Source: Xanthomonas hortorum (lineage in GTDB: Bacteria > Pseudomonadota > Gammaproteobacteria > Xanthomonadales > Xanthomonadaceae). Taken from it: DNA of 64,000 nt. Under the pieces are notes generated by a model. The model had not been told where the DNA came from, did no database searches, and saw nothing but the letters and a program-made list of their open reading frames with translations. Both the position numbers and the translations under genes were made by a program. The stretch spans positions 4,723,001 through 4,787,000 of the forward strand of contig NZ_CP101417.1 in the NCBI RefSeq assembly GCF_024339125.1, in the 5' to 3' direction. Shown piece after piece: positions 1-9,095 of the stretch. The stretch's first letter is position 1. Every line of letters begins with the position of its first letter.

Positions 1-2861
1 TGCGAAGACAGATACTTGTCGTTGTTGACGTAGCTCCAGAAGGCATTCTCTTCAGCCGCACTTCCGAACAGCACATCGCCACGGCCATTCGGAATGTAGA
101 GCAGGTCATTGGCGCGGCCATCACCATTGGCATCGTTATCGAACGTATAGCTATACGGACGACCGCTACGCCCCTGATAAATTAGACCAAGCTTGGTGGC
201 GTAGTCACCGAAGAAGTTGTGCTTCCACTGTAGTGTACCGAGGATGCTGTCCTTGATCTCGTAAGCGGAAGTAGCGTTGACCTCTTCATTCGCCTGGAAG
301 GTCGCTACATTCAACAGCTGCGAGCCCGACGTAGAGCTAGTCAGGCCGCTCACTTCCTTCGCGTTCGAGTACGTGTAAGCCAGGCTCCACGACCAGTCGC
401 TGTCGTTGAAAGGTTTATTCAAACCGACGGTGAAGCTCTGCGTACCGCCCTGGTCTGTTGGACGCGCAATGATTGCATCGTTGAAGCCCTGATTGCTGTT
501 GGCACGTGTCAGCGCGTTGCCAGTGAAGCGGCCCAAGCTATCCCAGCTCGCACGGTTGCGACCAACTGCGTTCCAGTAGATCTGACGACCATCCTGACCA
601 ACCGCAGTCGGGGCACCAAGATTGAGTTGCTGGTAGTAGATAGCCTCATTGACCTTAGTAACCACGCCTTCCAACGAACCGATAATGCCGTACCACGGCA
701 ATTCGGTATCGAATGCCAAGTTGGCTTTCCACACCGATGGCTGCCCAAGACCCTTGTCAACAAAGTCGACCGATTGGGTCGCTCCGCCGGTACCGGTGGG
801 CTGGTTGTTAATATCCGGAGTGAAGCGAATACCGCCAGTGGCAATCTCGTTCGCGTTGCGGAAATTGTAGTCCGTATAAGCCAGACCGGTGTTGGAGAAT
901 GGATTGGACAGCCACACAGATGCGGCAGCACCCTGGAACAGACCAACACCACCACGTAACTGGGTGGGACGCTCGGCATCGAACGTGTAATTGAAGCCAA
1001 AGCGCGGCTGCCAAAGATCGTTACCATCGAGCGTGGCGTCGTTACGCACGCCGAAGGCGTTGAACGCGGCTTGATTGAACTGCGGGCTGTCCGGAACCAT
1101 CTGTTTGTCGTAGCGCAGGCCGAAAGTCAACGTCAGGTTGTTGTTGACTGCCCAGGTATCCTGAACAAACAGGCCGAGGTTGCGCAGGCCCCATTTGGCT
1201 GCGATGTCATCAATATTGCCGGTGTTCGAAGACGAATACCGGTAAGACACAGGACGATTGGCGCGGTAAGCAGCGATCGAATCAAAGTTGTAGGAACCGA
1301 AAACGCGCGGACCAAACAGGTTAAAAATATCGTTGTCTTCGTAGTCGAAGCCGAACTTCACCGTGTGATCGTTGAGGAACAAGTTGCCAGCGAAAAAAGC
1401 GTTCCATGTTTCAGTGCGCAACTCGTTGGCCTGAGTATTTGCTTCGGTACCGAGGTTCACCGAGTTTGCGCCCGCGCGAACATTGATGGCCGGCAGCTGC
1501 GACGCTGCAGTACGCACAGCCGAGTAGTCGCGATAAGACACCTTGGCCTCTGTGGAGAAGGTCTCGGTCCAGTCGCTGAATAACTGAGCGGTATAGGTCT
1601 CCAACTCAAAATCGCGAGCGTAATGGAACGAGTTCAGAGCCAAAGAACTGGTGCTGAAACCATTGAGATTAGCGGTACTCTGCTCGGACTTGCCGTAACG
1701 AAACGAGCCACGGTGCTTGTCGCTGATGTTCCAGTCGAGCTTGAAGCCCTTTTCCTCGGAGTCGGAATCCAATGCAGGCAACGTCAAGGTTCCGGGATCA
1801 AAACCGTACACATTGCGCGAAATATCAGCGATCTCGTCGACCTGCGCCTGGGTGATGTTTACCGTATTGCTTGCGCCAGAACCTGTCGGGCCAAAGCCGC
1901 TGTTACCTGTGAAAACACCTTTGCCCTTGTACTTTTCGTAGTTTGCGAAAAAGAACAGCTTGTCCTTGACGATCGGACCACCCAGGGTCAGACCGTAGGT
2001 CGACTCGCGATCAAATAGCTGCGGACGGATGTCGTTCTGATTCTTGCCAGACCAATCGTTCTCGCGATAGGTGCCATAGACCGAACCGTGGAATTCGTTG
2101 GTGCCCGACTTAGTGACCGCATTGATCACGCCACCGGTGCCGCCACTGATCGTGACGTCGTAATTGGCCACGTCCACTGAGATTTCATCGATGACGTCCA
2201 TCGAGAACGGCTGGCGCGGAGTCGGCAGGCTGTTGGATTCCAGGCCGAACGCATCGTTGGTGCTGATGCCGTCAACGCGAATCGCGTTGTAGCGCGGATT
2301 CTGGCCGGCGATGGAGATTTCGTTGCGCGCCTTATCGGTCTGCGCGACGCGCGGATCCAGACGCACATAGTCCTGCAGGTTGCGGTTGATCGACGGCAGC
2401 GACTCGATTTCTTCGCGGGTCACGTTGGTGCCGGTGCCCATCTTGTTGGCGCTGAAGATCGCCGAACCGTAGTTGCCGGCGATCGCCTGCACGGTGCCCA
2501 GCGTGGCCAGATCTCCGCCCAGGGCTGCATCGACCTGATTGACCTTATCCAGGTTCAAGTACACGCCTTCACGCGTGGTATTGCCCGCGCCGGAAGCGGT
2601 GATGGTGATGGTGTACGGCCCACCCACACGCAGGCCGCGCGCGTTGTAGCGTCCGCTGGCATCGGTGGTGGCGCGGCTGACGGTGCCCGATTCGACGTGG
2701 GTGATCGTCACTTCGGCATTCGGCACCGGTTGACCAGCGCTGCTGGTGACCACACCGGCGACGCCGGCAGAGGTGCTCTGGGCAAATACGGGAGCAGCGG
2801 CAAGTGCGGCAACAAGGCCAAGCGTCAGCTTGGACATGCGAAGACAACGGGGGTGGGTCAT
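1..2861 (-). CDS. Oar-like TonB-dependent outer-membrane receptor (3' end missing)
   Basis: The gene runs off the left edge; about 953 codons are present and the C-terminal strands are missing. The frame stays open from the ATG at 2861 to base 1 at both ends that I checked. A signal peptide ends near APVFAQS. A carboxypeptidase-regulatory-like domain follows (GVAGVVTSSAGQPVPNAEV), then a plug-like region with NPRYNAIRVDGIS and GGTGGVINAVTKSGTNEFHG, then a beta-barrel. Oar-type receptors sit in the outer membrane and import bulky ligands or act in surface processes using TonB energy; the ligand here is unknown. An ATG nine codons further in is a possible alternative start. No neighbour is coupled to it. 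Confidence 0.9.
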   Translation of the reverse strand, partial: MTHPRCLRMSKLTLGLVAALAAAPVFAQSTSAGVAGVVTSSAGQPVPNAEVTITHVESGTVSRATTDASGRYNARGLRVGGPYTITITASGAGNTTREGVYLNLDKVNQVDAALGGDLATLGTVQAIAGNYGSAIFSANKMGTGTNVTREEIESLPSINRNLQDYVRLDPRVAQTDKARNEISIAGQNPRYNAIRVDGISTNDAFGLESNSLPTPRQPFSMDVIDEISVDVANYDVTISGGTGGVINAVTKSGTNEFHGSVYGTYRENDWSGKNQNDIRPQLFDRESTYGLTLGGPIVKDKLFFFANYEKYKGKGVFTGNSGFGPTGSGASNTVNITQAQVDEIADISRNVYGFDPGTLTLPALDSDSEEKGFKLDWNISDKHRGSFRYGKSEQSTANLNGFSTSSLALNSFHYARDFELETYTAQLFSDWTETFSTEAKVSYRDYSAVRTAASQLPAINVRAGANSVNLGTEANTQANELRTETWNAFFAGNLFLNDHTVKFGFDYEDNDIFNLFGPRVFGSYNFDSIAAYRANRPVSYRYSSSNTGNIDDIAAKWGLRNLGLFVQDTWAVNNNLTLTFGLRYDKQMVPDSPQFNQAAFNAFGVRNDATLDGNDLWQPRFGFNYTFDAERPTQLRGGVGLFQGAAASVWLSNPFSNTGLAYTDYNFRNANEIATGGIRFTPDINNQPTGTGGATQSVDFVDKGLGQPSVWKANLAFDTELPWYGIIGSLEGVVTKVNEAIYYQQLNLGAPTAVGQDGRQIYWNAVGRNRASWDSLGRFTGNALTRANSNQGFNDAIIARPTDQGGTQSFTVGLNKPFNDSDWSWSLAYTYSNAKEVSGLTSSTSGSQLLNVATFQANEEVNATSAYEIKDSILGTLQWKHNFFGDYATKLGLIYQGRSGRPYSYTFDNDANGDGRANDLLYIPNGRGDVLFGSAAEENAFWSYVNNDKYLSS

Positions 2862-3416
2862 TTCGGTAGCCTCGATACAGGTTGGGCAGTGACAAAAAGG
2901 CGCAGTCAGCCCAACCGTTCCCGGGGATGGGCTGCCGATGATCTGGGGTCCCTCGCCGCGCGGCTGGTTGCTGCCGCAACGGTTAACAACAGATTAACAC
3001 GCTAAGGCCTGATTGTGACGGCGGCGTGACAAACTTCGCGCAGTGCAACATGAACTTCGCATGTGAAGGCGCAAACGCCATATTGTGCAAAGTCGCAGAG
3101 GGAGCGAGACGTGGGTCTCGAATGAAGCGCGCACGTGATTCGATGCGTGCGATGTCGGATGAGCGCCGCTTTACGCATCGGATGCGATGTGAAGCCGTCT
3201 ACCAGGTTGATGCGGAGTCATGCCACGGCGCAGACCGCTCATCGCTAAGCCTGCAGCCGAGCCGGGCCGAATGAGCAACATCCCAGATCAAGCTGCACGC
3301 AACTCCCGGAGTGGGGGACAGCTAGTACATCGGATCAATCTTGCGCTTGGGCTCCAGTCAACCGCCGGCCGCACCAACTTTATCCACGCACGCCTAGTGC
3401 CCTGCCCCAGCTCGCC
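2862..3416. other. Intergenic stretch, no convincing gene
   Basis: 555 bases lie between the receptor start and the marC-like stop. Short open frames occur here, but none has a convincing ribosome-binding site or recognisable protein. Apart from the GTTAA palindrome at 2982-2998, nothing was identified. Confidence 0.6.
2982..2998. promoter_or_regulatory. Inverted repeat upstream of the receptor gene
   Basis: GTTAA-N7-TTAAC is a perfect 5-base inverted repeat about 120 bases upstream of the receptor start. It is the most AT-rich spot in an otherwise GC-rich leader. It could be an operator, but no specific regulator is recognised. Confidence 0.25.
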
Positions 3417-4016
3417 CTAAATCGACACCGGCAACTTGAAGTAAGTGCCCAAGCCGTCCAAGAACATTTGCACCGAAATGGCCACCAGCAGCATGCCCAT
3501 CAGTCGCTCGATCGCGGTCAGTGCACGATGACCGAGCAGTTTGTACAACAGCGGGGCCGAGGCCAGGATCGTGGATGCACCGACCCAGGCAATCATCAGC
3601 GCCAGGCTCCAATCCCATAACCGGGTCGGTTCGTTGCTGCCCATCAGCATCACCGCAGCCATGCCGGACGGGCCGGCCACCAGCGGGATGGCCAGCGGCA
3701 CGATGAAGGGTTCGCCATCGGGGATCTCGCCCATCAGGCCTTCCGGGCGCGGGAAGATCATGCGGATGCCGATCAGGAACAGCACGATGCCGCCGGCGAT
3801 GGCCACCGATTCCTGACGCAGATGCATCAACTCCAGCGCGTACTTGCCGCCCCACAAAAATGCCATCAGCACAAACAAGGCGATCAGCAACTCGCGCGCG
3901 AGCACGAAGCGCTGGCGCTTCGGCGGCAGCGGCTTGAGTACGCTGAGAAACACCGGGATGTTGCCCAGCGGGTCGAGAATCAGGAACAGCAGCAAGGCTG
4001 CCGACAAGATGGTCAT
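3417..4016 (-). CDS. MarC/YhgN-family integral membrane protein
   Basis: This 199-residue protein has about six hydrophobic segments. The family-typical start DPLGNIPVFLSVLKPLPPK is at residues 16-34 and a second conserved segment, PLAIPLVAGPSGMAAVM, lies in the middle. MarC/YhgN proteins sit in the inner membrane; their transport function is not firmly established despite older links to multiple antibiotic resistance. The ATG overlaps the stop of the upstream dehydrogenase-like gene by 4 bases (ATGA), so it is the third gene of a grxD operon. Length matches the family. Confidence 0.85.
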   Translation of the reverse strand: MTILSAALLLFLILDPLGNIPVFLSVLKPLPPKRQRFVLARELLIALFVLMAFLWGGKYALELMHLRQESVAIAGGIVLFLIGIRMIFPRPEGLMGEIPDGEPFIVPLAIPLVAGPSGMAAVMLMGSNEPTRLWDWSLALMIAWVGASTILASAPLLYKLLGHRALTAIERLMGMLLVAISVQMFLDGLGTYFKLPVSI

Positions 4017-4756
4017 ACGGAAGGACTCCAGATCGCACCACGGTGCGCAGCGCCCGCCATGGACAGCAATGTGACGCAGGCGGACGCATAGCGCACGGGG
4101 TCGACCGCTTCGCTATCTTCCTGATGGGTGAAAGCACGTGCGCGCAAGGCAGTGCGCATCGGCCCGGGCTGCAGGCCGCTGATACGCACCGGGCCGGCGG
4201 CGGTTTCGTGGTGCAGGCTGGCGAGCAGGCCACGCTGTGCATGCTGGGCAGCGCCATAGGCACCCCAATACGCCTGGCCAACGCGTGCAGGGTCATCGAC
4301 GACGAAGACCACCGCCGCATCGCCTTGCTGCCGCAACAGCGGCAGGCAGGCCTGGGTCAACCAGACGCGCGCGGTGAGATTGATATGGAGGTTGCGTGCG
4401 AAGTCCGCAGGCGCCACGAGCTCGGCCGGAGTCAAGCCGGCGAAGTCGGCGGCGCAATGCAGCAGGCCATGCAGCCCCCCCAGCTCGGACTGCAGCCGTT
4501 GCGCAAGTGCGATGTAATCGTCTGGCGTAGCGCCGGCCAGATCCAGCGGATACAGCAACGGCTCCGGACCGAGCTTGGCAACCGTATCGTAAACGCGCTC
4601 CAGCGGGCGCAGCTTGCGACCGAGCAGCACCACGGTCGCACCGGTAGATGCGCAGGCCTGTGCAGCGGCAGCGCCCAGGCCGCCGGCGGCACCGGTAATC
4701 AGCACCACGCGCTCAGCCAGCGCAGCCGCCTCGGGCTGGCCCTGCAACGCACTCAC
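4013..4756 (-). CDS. YciK-like short-chain dehydrogenase, catalytic residues degenerate
   Basis: A 247-residue Rossmann protein with the nucleotide-binding motif TGAAGGLG at 21-28. It resembles YciK in WGAY and RISGLQPGPMRT. The usual catalytic serine region reads VVDDP (152-156), and the YxxxK motif is Y167-GAA-Q171, so serine and lysine are both replaced. The NNAG motif is also altered (CAAD). It may bind a nucleotide without being a normal oxidoreductase. It starts with GTG in a GTGA overlap with the grxD stop and ends in an ATGA overlap with the marC-like gene. Confidence 0.8.
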   Translation of the reverse strand: MSALQGQPEAAALAERVVLITGAAGGLGAAAAQACASTGATVVLLGRKLRPLERVYDTVAKLGPEPLLYPLDLAGATPDDYIALAQRLQSELGGLHGLLHCAADFAGLTPAELVAPADFARNLHINLTARVWLTQACLPLLRQQGDAAVVFVVDDPARVGQAYWGAYGAAQHAQRGLLASLHHETAAGPVRISGLQPGPMRTALRARAFTHQEDSEAVDPVRYASACVTLLSMAGAAHRGAIWSPSV

Positions 4757-5073
4757 GGCTGATAGGCCTCACTGACGATGCGCTTGAGCTCGCCGGCTTC
4801 GAACAGTTCCAGCGTGATGTCGCAGCCACCGATCAGCTCGCCGTGGATAAACAATTGCGGGAAGGTCGGCCAGTTGGAATAGCGCGGCAGATTTGCGCGC
4901 ACTTCGGGTTCTTCCAGCACGTTGACTGTGCGCAGCTGGTTGGCGCCGGCAGCGACCAATGCCTGCACTGCGCGACTGGAAAACCCGCACATCGGGAACT
5001 GCGGGGTGCCTTTCATGAACAACACGATCGGGTGTTGTTCGACTTCGGCCTGGATCCGTTCCATCACCGGCAT
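4753..5073 (-). CDS. grxD: Monothiol glutaredoxin, Grx4 family
   Basis: A 106-residue protein with the monothiol site CGFS (KGTPQFPMCGFSSRAVQAL), the WPTFPQLFI segment and the GGCDI glutathione-binding motif. Grx4-family proteins carry and deliver [2Fe-2S] clusters with glutathione and BolA-type partners in the cytoplasm. The start at MPVMERI has an AGGAGAG ribosome-binding site 4 bases upstream; the frame stays open further up but those extra codons do not look like the family. It is divergent from the superoxide dismutase gene across 121 bases and heads the operon with the degenerate dehydrogenase and MarC-like genes. Confidence 0.93.
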   Translation of the reverse strand: MPVMERIQAEVEQHPIVLFMKGTPQFPMCGFSSRAVQALVAAGANQLRTVNVLEEPEVRANLPRYSNWPTFPQLFIHGELIGGCDITLELFEAGELKRIVSEAYQP

Positions 5074-5194
5074 TGGACTCTCCTGACTGGGAGCGGCAGG
5101 CCCGACCGCCGGGTCGGATAGACTTCCGCAAAGGCGCGCATTGTAAGCCTTCAGCGCGACCTGTCGCCGCACTCCCTTCGCTGCCCTTGCCATC

Positions 5195-5773
5195 ATGCCG
5201 ATCGAACACGCTGCACTGCCCTACTCCCGCGCCGCTCTGGAGCCGCATCTCTCATCCGCAACATTGGAGGCGCACCACGGCGTCTGTCATCGCAGCGAGG
5301 TCGAACGGCTCAATGCGCGCATCGAAGGCAGCGAGTTCGCCGAGCTGACGCTGGAAGAGATCATCGCGCAGGCGCAAGGCACGCTGTTTCATCTGGCCGC
5401 GCAGGTCTGGAACCACAATTTCTATTGGCAATGCCTGCGCCCACGCGGCGGCGGCGAGCCACTGGGCCGGCTGGCCGACAGCATCGCTACATCGTTCGGC
5501 GACTTTGCGCACTTCAGGCAGGAATTCAACCGTGTTGCGCTGGGTACGTTCGGCTCGGGCTGGGTGTGGCTGGTGCAGCGCCCAGACGGCGCCTTGGCGG
5601 TCGTTGCCACGCCGAATGCGTCCACGCCGCTGACCGGGCCGGACACGCCACTGCTCGTCTGCGACCTGTGGGAACACGCGTACTACCTGGACTATCAGCA
5701 GGATCGCGCGCACTACCTGGACGCGTTCTGGAAGCTGATCAACTGGGAGTTTGTGGCTAGCCGGTTGGGCTAG
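5195..5773 (+). CDS. sodB: Iron superoxide dismutase, atypical active-site gateway
   Basis: 192 residues, close to E. coli SodB in length. The four metal ligands are H27, H74, D157 and H161 (VWNHNFYW and DLWEHAYYLDY), and the Fe-type glutamine is kept in AAQVWNH. The normally conserved second-sphere pair in the first motif is changed: E. coli HYGKHHQTYV reads HHGVCHRSEV, so gateway His becomes C31 and gateway Tyr becomes E35. It should convert superoxide to peroxide and oxygen, but rate or metal use may differ. The stop TAG lies inside the CTAG target duplication of the downstream insertion sequence. Confidence 0.87.
   Translation: MPIEHAALPYSRAALEPHLSSATLEAHHGVCHRSEVERLNARIEGSEFAELTLEEIIAQAQGTLFHLAAQVWNHNFYWQCLRPRGGGEPLGRLADSIATSFGDFAHFRQEFNRVALGTFGSGWVWLVQRPDGALAVVATPNASTPLTGPDTPLLVCDLWEHAYYLDYQQDRAHYLDAFWKLINWEFVASRLG
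5770..5773. repeat. Left target-site duplication CTAG
   Basis: CTAG directly precedes the left inverted repeat. Its TAG is the sodB stop codon. Confidence 0.7.
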
Positions 5774-6932
5774 GGAACCTCTGAACAACGCACCACAGAT
5801 ACGCGACACTACCCGCCTCATGTTGAGGAGTGATCCATGCAACTGACGTTCGGTGACGCTGAGGGCCTGGGCAAGCGCAAGCAGACCCGGCGGGAGATCT
5901 TTCTGGCCGAGATGGAGCAGGTGGTTCCGTGGCAGCAACTGCTCGGTCTGATCGCGCCGCACTATCCGGTATCGGGCCGGCCAGGTCGGCAGCCGTACGC
6001 ACTGGCGACGATGTTGCGGATTCATCTGCTGCAGCAGTGGTATGCGCTGAGCGATCCGGCGATGGAAGAAGCACTGCACGAGATCCCGACCTTGCGGCGG
6101 TTTGCCCAGCTCGGTGGCTTGGACAACGTTCCGGACGAGACCACGATTCTCAACTTTCGGCGCCTGCTGGAGACCCATGGCCTTGCCGCGCGGATGCTGG
6201 AAGCGGTCAACGCGCATCTGGCGCGCAAGGGCCAGAGCCTGCGGTCGGGCACGATCGTCGATGCGACGCTGATCGCGGCGCCCAGTTCGACCAAGAATGC
6301 CGACAACGCGCGCGACCCTGAGATGCATCAGACCAAGAAGGGCAATCAGTGGTATTTCGGGATGAAGGCGCACATCGGCGTGGATGAATTTTCCGGGTTG
6401 GTGCACCACGTCCATTGCACAGCCGCCAACGTCGCCGATGTCACGGTGATGCACACGTTGCTGCATGGCAAAGAAGACAGCGTGTTCGGCGATAGCGGCT
6501 ACACCGGTGCGGACAAACGCGAAGAACTGCAGGCCTGCAAGGCTGCATTCTTCATCGCCGCCAGGCCCTCGACGATGCAAGCCCTCGGCAACAAACGCGA
6601 GCGTGCTCGGGAAAGACGTTGGGAACACTTCAAGGCCAGCGTGCGCGCGAAGGTGGAGCATCCATTCCGGGTGATCAAGCGCCAGTTCGGCTACACCAAG
6701 GTCCGCTATCGCGGCCTGGCCAAGAACACCGCGCAGGTGCTGACCTTGTTTGCGCTATCGAACCTGTGGATGAAGCGAAAGCAGTTACTGCCGACGATGG
6801 GGAACGTGCGCCTGTAACCCGGGCAACACCCTGCAAACGCGCCGGAAACGGCAAAAAAATCGAGGATCTGAGCGCCGTCAGCCTGGTCGATGTGGTTAGG
6901 CTCATCCTCCGATGCCGTTGATCAGACCATCC
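5774..6932 (+). mobile_element. Complete IS5-family insertion sequence, 1159 bp
   Basis: The element carries one DDE transposase gene and is flanked by CTAG on both sides (5770-5773 and 6933-6936), the YTAR-type target duplication known for IS5-group elements. The ends form imperfect inverted repeats: left GGAACCTCTGAACAACG and right, on the other strand, GGATGGTCTGATCAACG, matching at 13 of 17 positions. I cannot assign an ISfinder name. Confidence 0.85.
5837..6817 (+). CDS. IS5-family DDE transposase
   Basis: 326 residues. The catalytic triad is visible: D142 in IVDATLI, D219 in GDSGYTGADK and E274 in VEHPFRVIKRQFG, the last giving the R-x3-E-x6-K signature. The N-terminal PYALATMLRIHLLQQWYALSD block is typical of the family. 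It is intact and probably cuts and pastes or replicatively moves its own element. The start ATG follows GAGGAGTGATCC, which holds a good ribosome-binding site. It shares no operon with its neighbours. Confidence 0.95.
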   Translation: MQLTFGDAEGLGKRKQTRREIFLAEMEQVVPWQQLLGLIAPHYPVSGRPGRQPYALATMLRIHLLQQWYALSDPAMEEALHEIPTLRRFAQLGGLDNVPDETTILNFRRLLETHGLAARMLEAVNAHLARKGQSLRSGTIVDATLIAAPSSTKNADNARDPEMHQTKKGNQWYFGMKAHIGVDEFSGLVHHVHCTAANVADVTVMHTLLHGKEDSVFGDSGYTGADKREELQACKAAFFIAARPSTMQALGNKRERARERRWEHFKASVRAKVEHPFRVIKRQFGYTKVRYRGLAKNTAQVLTLFALSNLWMKRKQLLPTMGNVRL

Positions 6933-6936
6933 CTAG
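6933..6936. repeat. Right target-site duplication CTAG
   Basis: CTAG directly follows the right inverted repeat and matches the left copy, giving the element its boundaries. Confidence 0.7.
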
Positions 6937-7121
6937 CCATGCAGTTGGGCTCAGCGGTGAGTAGTTGTGGTCGCGGTGAATAGATCGATCGACTGCTGCA
7001 GAGCCGCGCGTGGCGGCTATTGATCTGCGCGACAAGGTTATCGAGCTGCGCGACAAGGCTTAAGTACGAGTCGCGCGTTTTGCCGCTACTTTGCCGCGCC
7101 ACTGCTAATACGCCTTGAAGA
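6937..7121. other. Former sodB-purK spacer
   Basis: 185 bases that lay directly after sodB before the insertion. They contain a near-perfect direct repeat of CTGCGCGACAAGG about 21 bases apart (near 7018-7060). No gene or clear terminator was seen. Confidence 0.5.
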
Positions 7122-8267
7122 TCACGCTTCACTCAAGCGTGCAACCACCGGCCCAACCTGCGTCTCACGCTGCAAGGCACTGCCCGCATTGACCAATGCG
7201 CGCGCAAGCAGCAACGGCGTATCGGCGCGTAGCGTTGCATGGCCGACTTTGCGACCTGCACGCGATTGCTTGCCGTAGTCGTGCCAGTGCCCGCCGGGCA
7301 CTGCCAGAAACGCAGCAGCGTCCGGCATCGCACCCAGCCAGTTGAGCATGCAGGCGTGCCCGCGCATCGCAGTGCTGCCGAGCGGCAAACCAAGCACGGC
7401 ACGCACATGATTTTCGAATTGCGAGGTCTCTGCGCCTTCAATGGTCCAATGGCCGGAGTTGTGCACGCGCGGCGCCATCTCGTTGGCGAGCAGCTCGCCA
7501 TCGCGCACAAACAGTTCCAGCGCAAACACGCCCACATAGTCCAGGCGCTCGGCGATCGCGCGCGCATGCGCCTCGGCTGCCGCCTGCAACTCGGCACCCA
7601 CAGTTGCAGGCGCAAGACTGGCCGACAGCACGCCGTCCACATGCCAGTTTTCGGTCAGCGGCCAGGCGCGGAACTCGCCATCGCGGCCGCGCACCGCCAC
7701 CACGCTGACTTCGCGCTGGAACGGCACGAAGGCTTCCACGATCAGCCCGACGTTCGCCGCCTGCGCGCCGAGCGCGTCCCATGCGGCATCGGCATCGGCC
7801 GGCGTCCTGATGCGGAACTGGCCCTTGCCGTCGTAGCCGAAGCGGCGCGTCTTGAGCACACAGGGCGTACCGATGCGCACCAATGCGGCATCAAGTCCCG
7901 CACGGTCGTCGATCGCGGCGAACTCGGGCACCGGAATGCCAAGCTCGCGGAACAAGGTTTTTTCGCTGAGCCGGTCCTGCGCCACCGCCAATGCGGCAGC
8001 ACTGGGAAACACCGGCACCTGCGCGGCCAACTGCTGCGCGCTGGCGGCCGGCACGTTTTCGAAATCGAAAGTGATCACGTCTACTTGCGCGGCGAATGCG
8101 GCAAGCGCAGCGGTCTCGTCGAATGCGCCGACCTGCAGCGGTGCCACCTGCCCTGCACAGGCATCTGCTGCCGGGTCGAACACCGCAAAGCGCAGCCCCA
8201 ACGGCGCGCCGGCCAACACCAGCATGCGCGCCAGTTGGCCGCCACCCAGAATACCAACCGTGGTCAT
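7122..8267 (-). CDS. purK: 5-(carboxyamino)imidazole ribonucleotide synthase
   Basis: A 381-residue ATP-grasp enzyme of de novo purine synthesis that makes N5-carboxyaminoimidazole ribonucleotide from AIR, bicarbonate and ATP. Visible motifs are [11 protein letters not shown] at the N-terminus, the ATP-grasp lysine loop [13 protein letters not shown], and the metal site region [28 protein letters not shown]. The ATG at 8267 overlaps the purE stop by 4 bases. The frame extends far upstream through purE, but only in shadow sequence. Product goes to PurE. Confidence 0.95.
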   Translation of the reverse strand: MTTVGILGGGQLARMLVLAGAPLGLRFAVFDPAADACAGQVAPLQVGAFDETAALAAFAAQVDVITFDFENVPAASAQQLAAQVPVFPSAAALAVAQDRLSEKTLFRELGIPVPEFAAIDDRAGLDAALVRIGTPCVLKTRRFGYDGKGQFRIRTPADADAAWDALGAQAANVGLIVEAFVPFQREVSVVAVRGRDGEFRAWPLTENWHVDGVLSASLAPATVGAELQAAAEAHARAIAERLDYVGVFALELFVRDGELLANEMAPRVHNSGHWTIEGAETSQFENHVRAVLGLPLGSTAMRGHACMLNWLGAMPDAAAFLAVPGGHWHDYGKQSRAGRKVGHATLRADTPLLLARALVNAGSALQRETQVGPVVARLSEA

Positions 8268-8767
8268 TGGCGCGGGTCGTCGCTGGCTATCACATCGTCG
8301 GTCTGCTTGGCACGAAACTGCGCCAATGCCAGTCCGATCTGCGCCTGCTCGGGTGCCAGCATCGCTGCGGCGAACAACGCCGCATTGGCGGCACCGGCAT
8401 TGCCGATGGCAAACGTGGCAACCGGAATCCCGGCCGGCATCTGCACGATGGACAACAATGAATCCATGCCGTTGAGCGCTTTGGACTGCACCGGCACACC
8501 CAGCACCGGCACCGCCGTCTTGGCCGCCAACATGCCCGGCAAGTGCGCCGCGCCACCGGCACCAGCGATGATCGCGCGCAGGCCGCGTTCGCCCGCCTGC
8601 TCGGCATAGGTGAACAACACATCGGGGGTGCGATGCGCCGAGACCACCTTGACTTCGTAAGGCACGCCCAACGCATCGAGCTTTTGAGCTGCGTGTTGCA
8701 TGGTTTCCCAATCCGAACGGGAGCCCATCACGATGCCGACCAGCGGCGCGGAGTGGTTGGAGGTCAT
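8264..8767 (-). CDS. purE: N5-carboxyaminoimidazole ribonucleotide mutase
   Basis: 167 residues, class I PurE length. The motifs [13 protein letters not shown] and VVSAHRTPD hold the substrate loop and active-site histidine, followed by [11 protein letters not shown]. It rearranges N5-CAIR to CAIR in purine synthesis. It is the first gene of a two-gene purEK operon and diverges from the Trm112-like gene across 58 bases, which must hold both promoters. Confidence 0.95.
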   Translation of the reverse strand: MTSNHSAPLVGIVMGSRSDWETMQHAAQKLDALGVPYEVKVVSAHRTPDVLFTYAEQAGERGLRAIIAGAGGAAHLPGMLAAKTAVPVLGVPVQSKALNGMDSLLSIVQMPAGIPVATFAIGNAGAANAALFAAAMLAPEQAQIGLALAQFRAKQTDDVIASDDPRQ

Positions 8768-8825
8768 GGCCCTGCCCTGCGGTAAAGACGTATTCTAGCC
8801 AATCTCCACGCAAGACAAGACTTCG

Positions 8826-9095
8826 ATGGATCGCAAACTGCTCGACCTGCTGTGCTCGCCCGACACCCGCCAACCGCTTTCGCTGCTCGACGGCAAGGGC
8901 CTGGAGGCACTCAACACCGCCATCGCCGGCGGAAACCTGCAGCGTGCCGACGGCACCGTGCAGGCACAGCCGCTGCGCGAGGCGCTGATCACCCGCGACC
9001 GCAAGCAGATCTTCCGCGTCGACGACGGCATTCCGGTGCTGCTGGCTGAGGAAGCCATCGGCACTGCGCAGATCGCCGACTTCCCCGAAAAGTGA
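8826..9095 (+). CDS. Trm112/YcaR-family small protein (UPF0434)
   Basis: 89 residues. The N-terminus MDRKLLDLLCSPDTRQPL and the end FRVDDGIPVLLAEEA are characteristic of bacterial Trm112-like proteins. In eukaryotes Trm112 activates methyltransferases; the bacterial role is less clear. Some family members have four cysteines, but here only one is seen (C10), so zinc binding is unlikely. The stop overlaps the nadC start as GTGA, so the two genes are probably translationally coupled. Confidence 0.85.
   Translation: MDRKLLDLLCSPDTRQPLSLLDGKGLEALNTAIAGGNLQRADGTVQAQPLREALITRDRKQIFRVDDGIPVLLAEEAIGTAQIADFPEK

Noticed and set aside
1-2861. Frameshift or pseudogene in the receptor
   Set aside because: The reading frame checked at both ends is open and consistent with family motifs; truncation is due to the window edge.
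3026-3274. Small frame of 82 codons upstream of marC
   Set aside because: No ribosome-binding site, no hydrophobic or family pattern, and not clearly in an expressed context.
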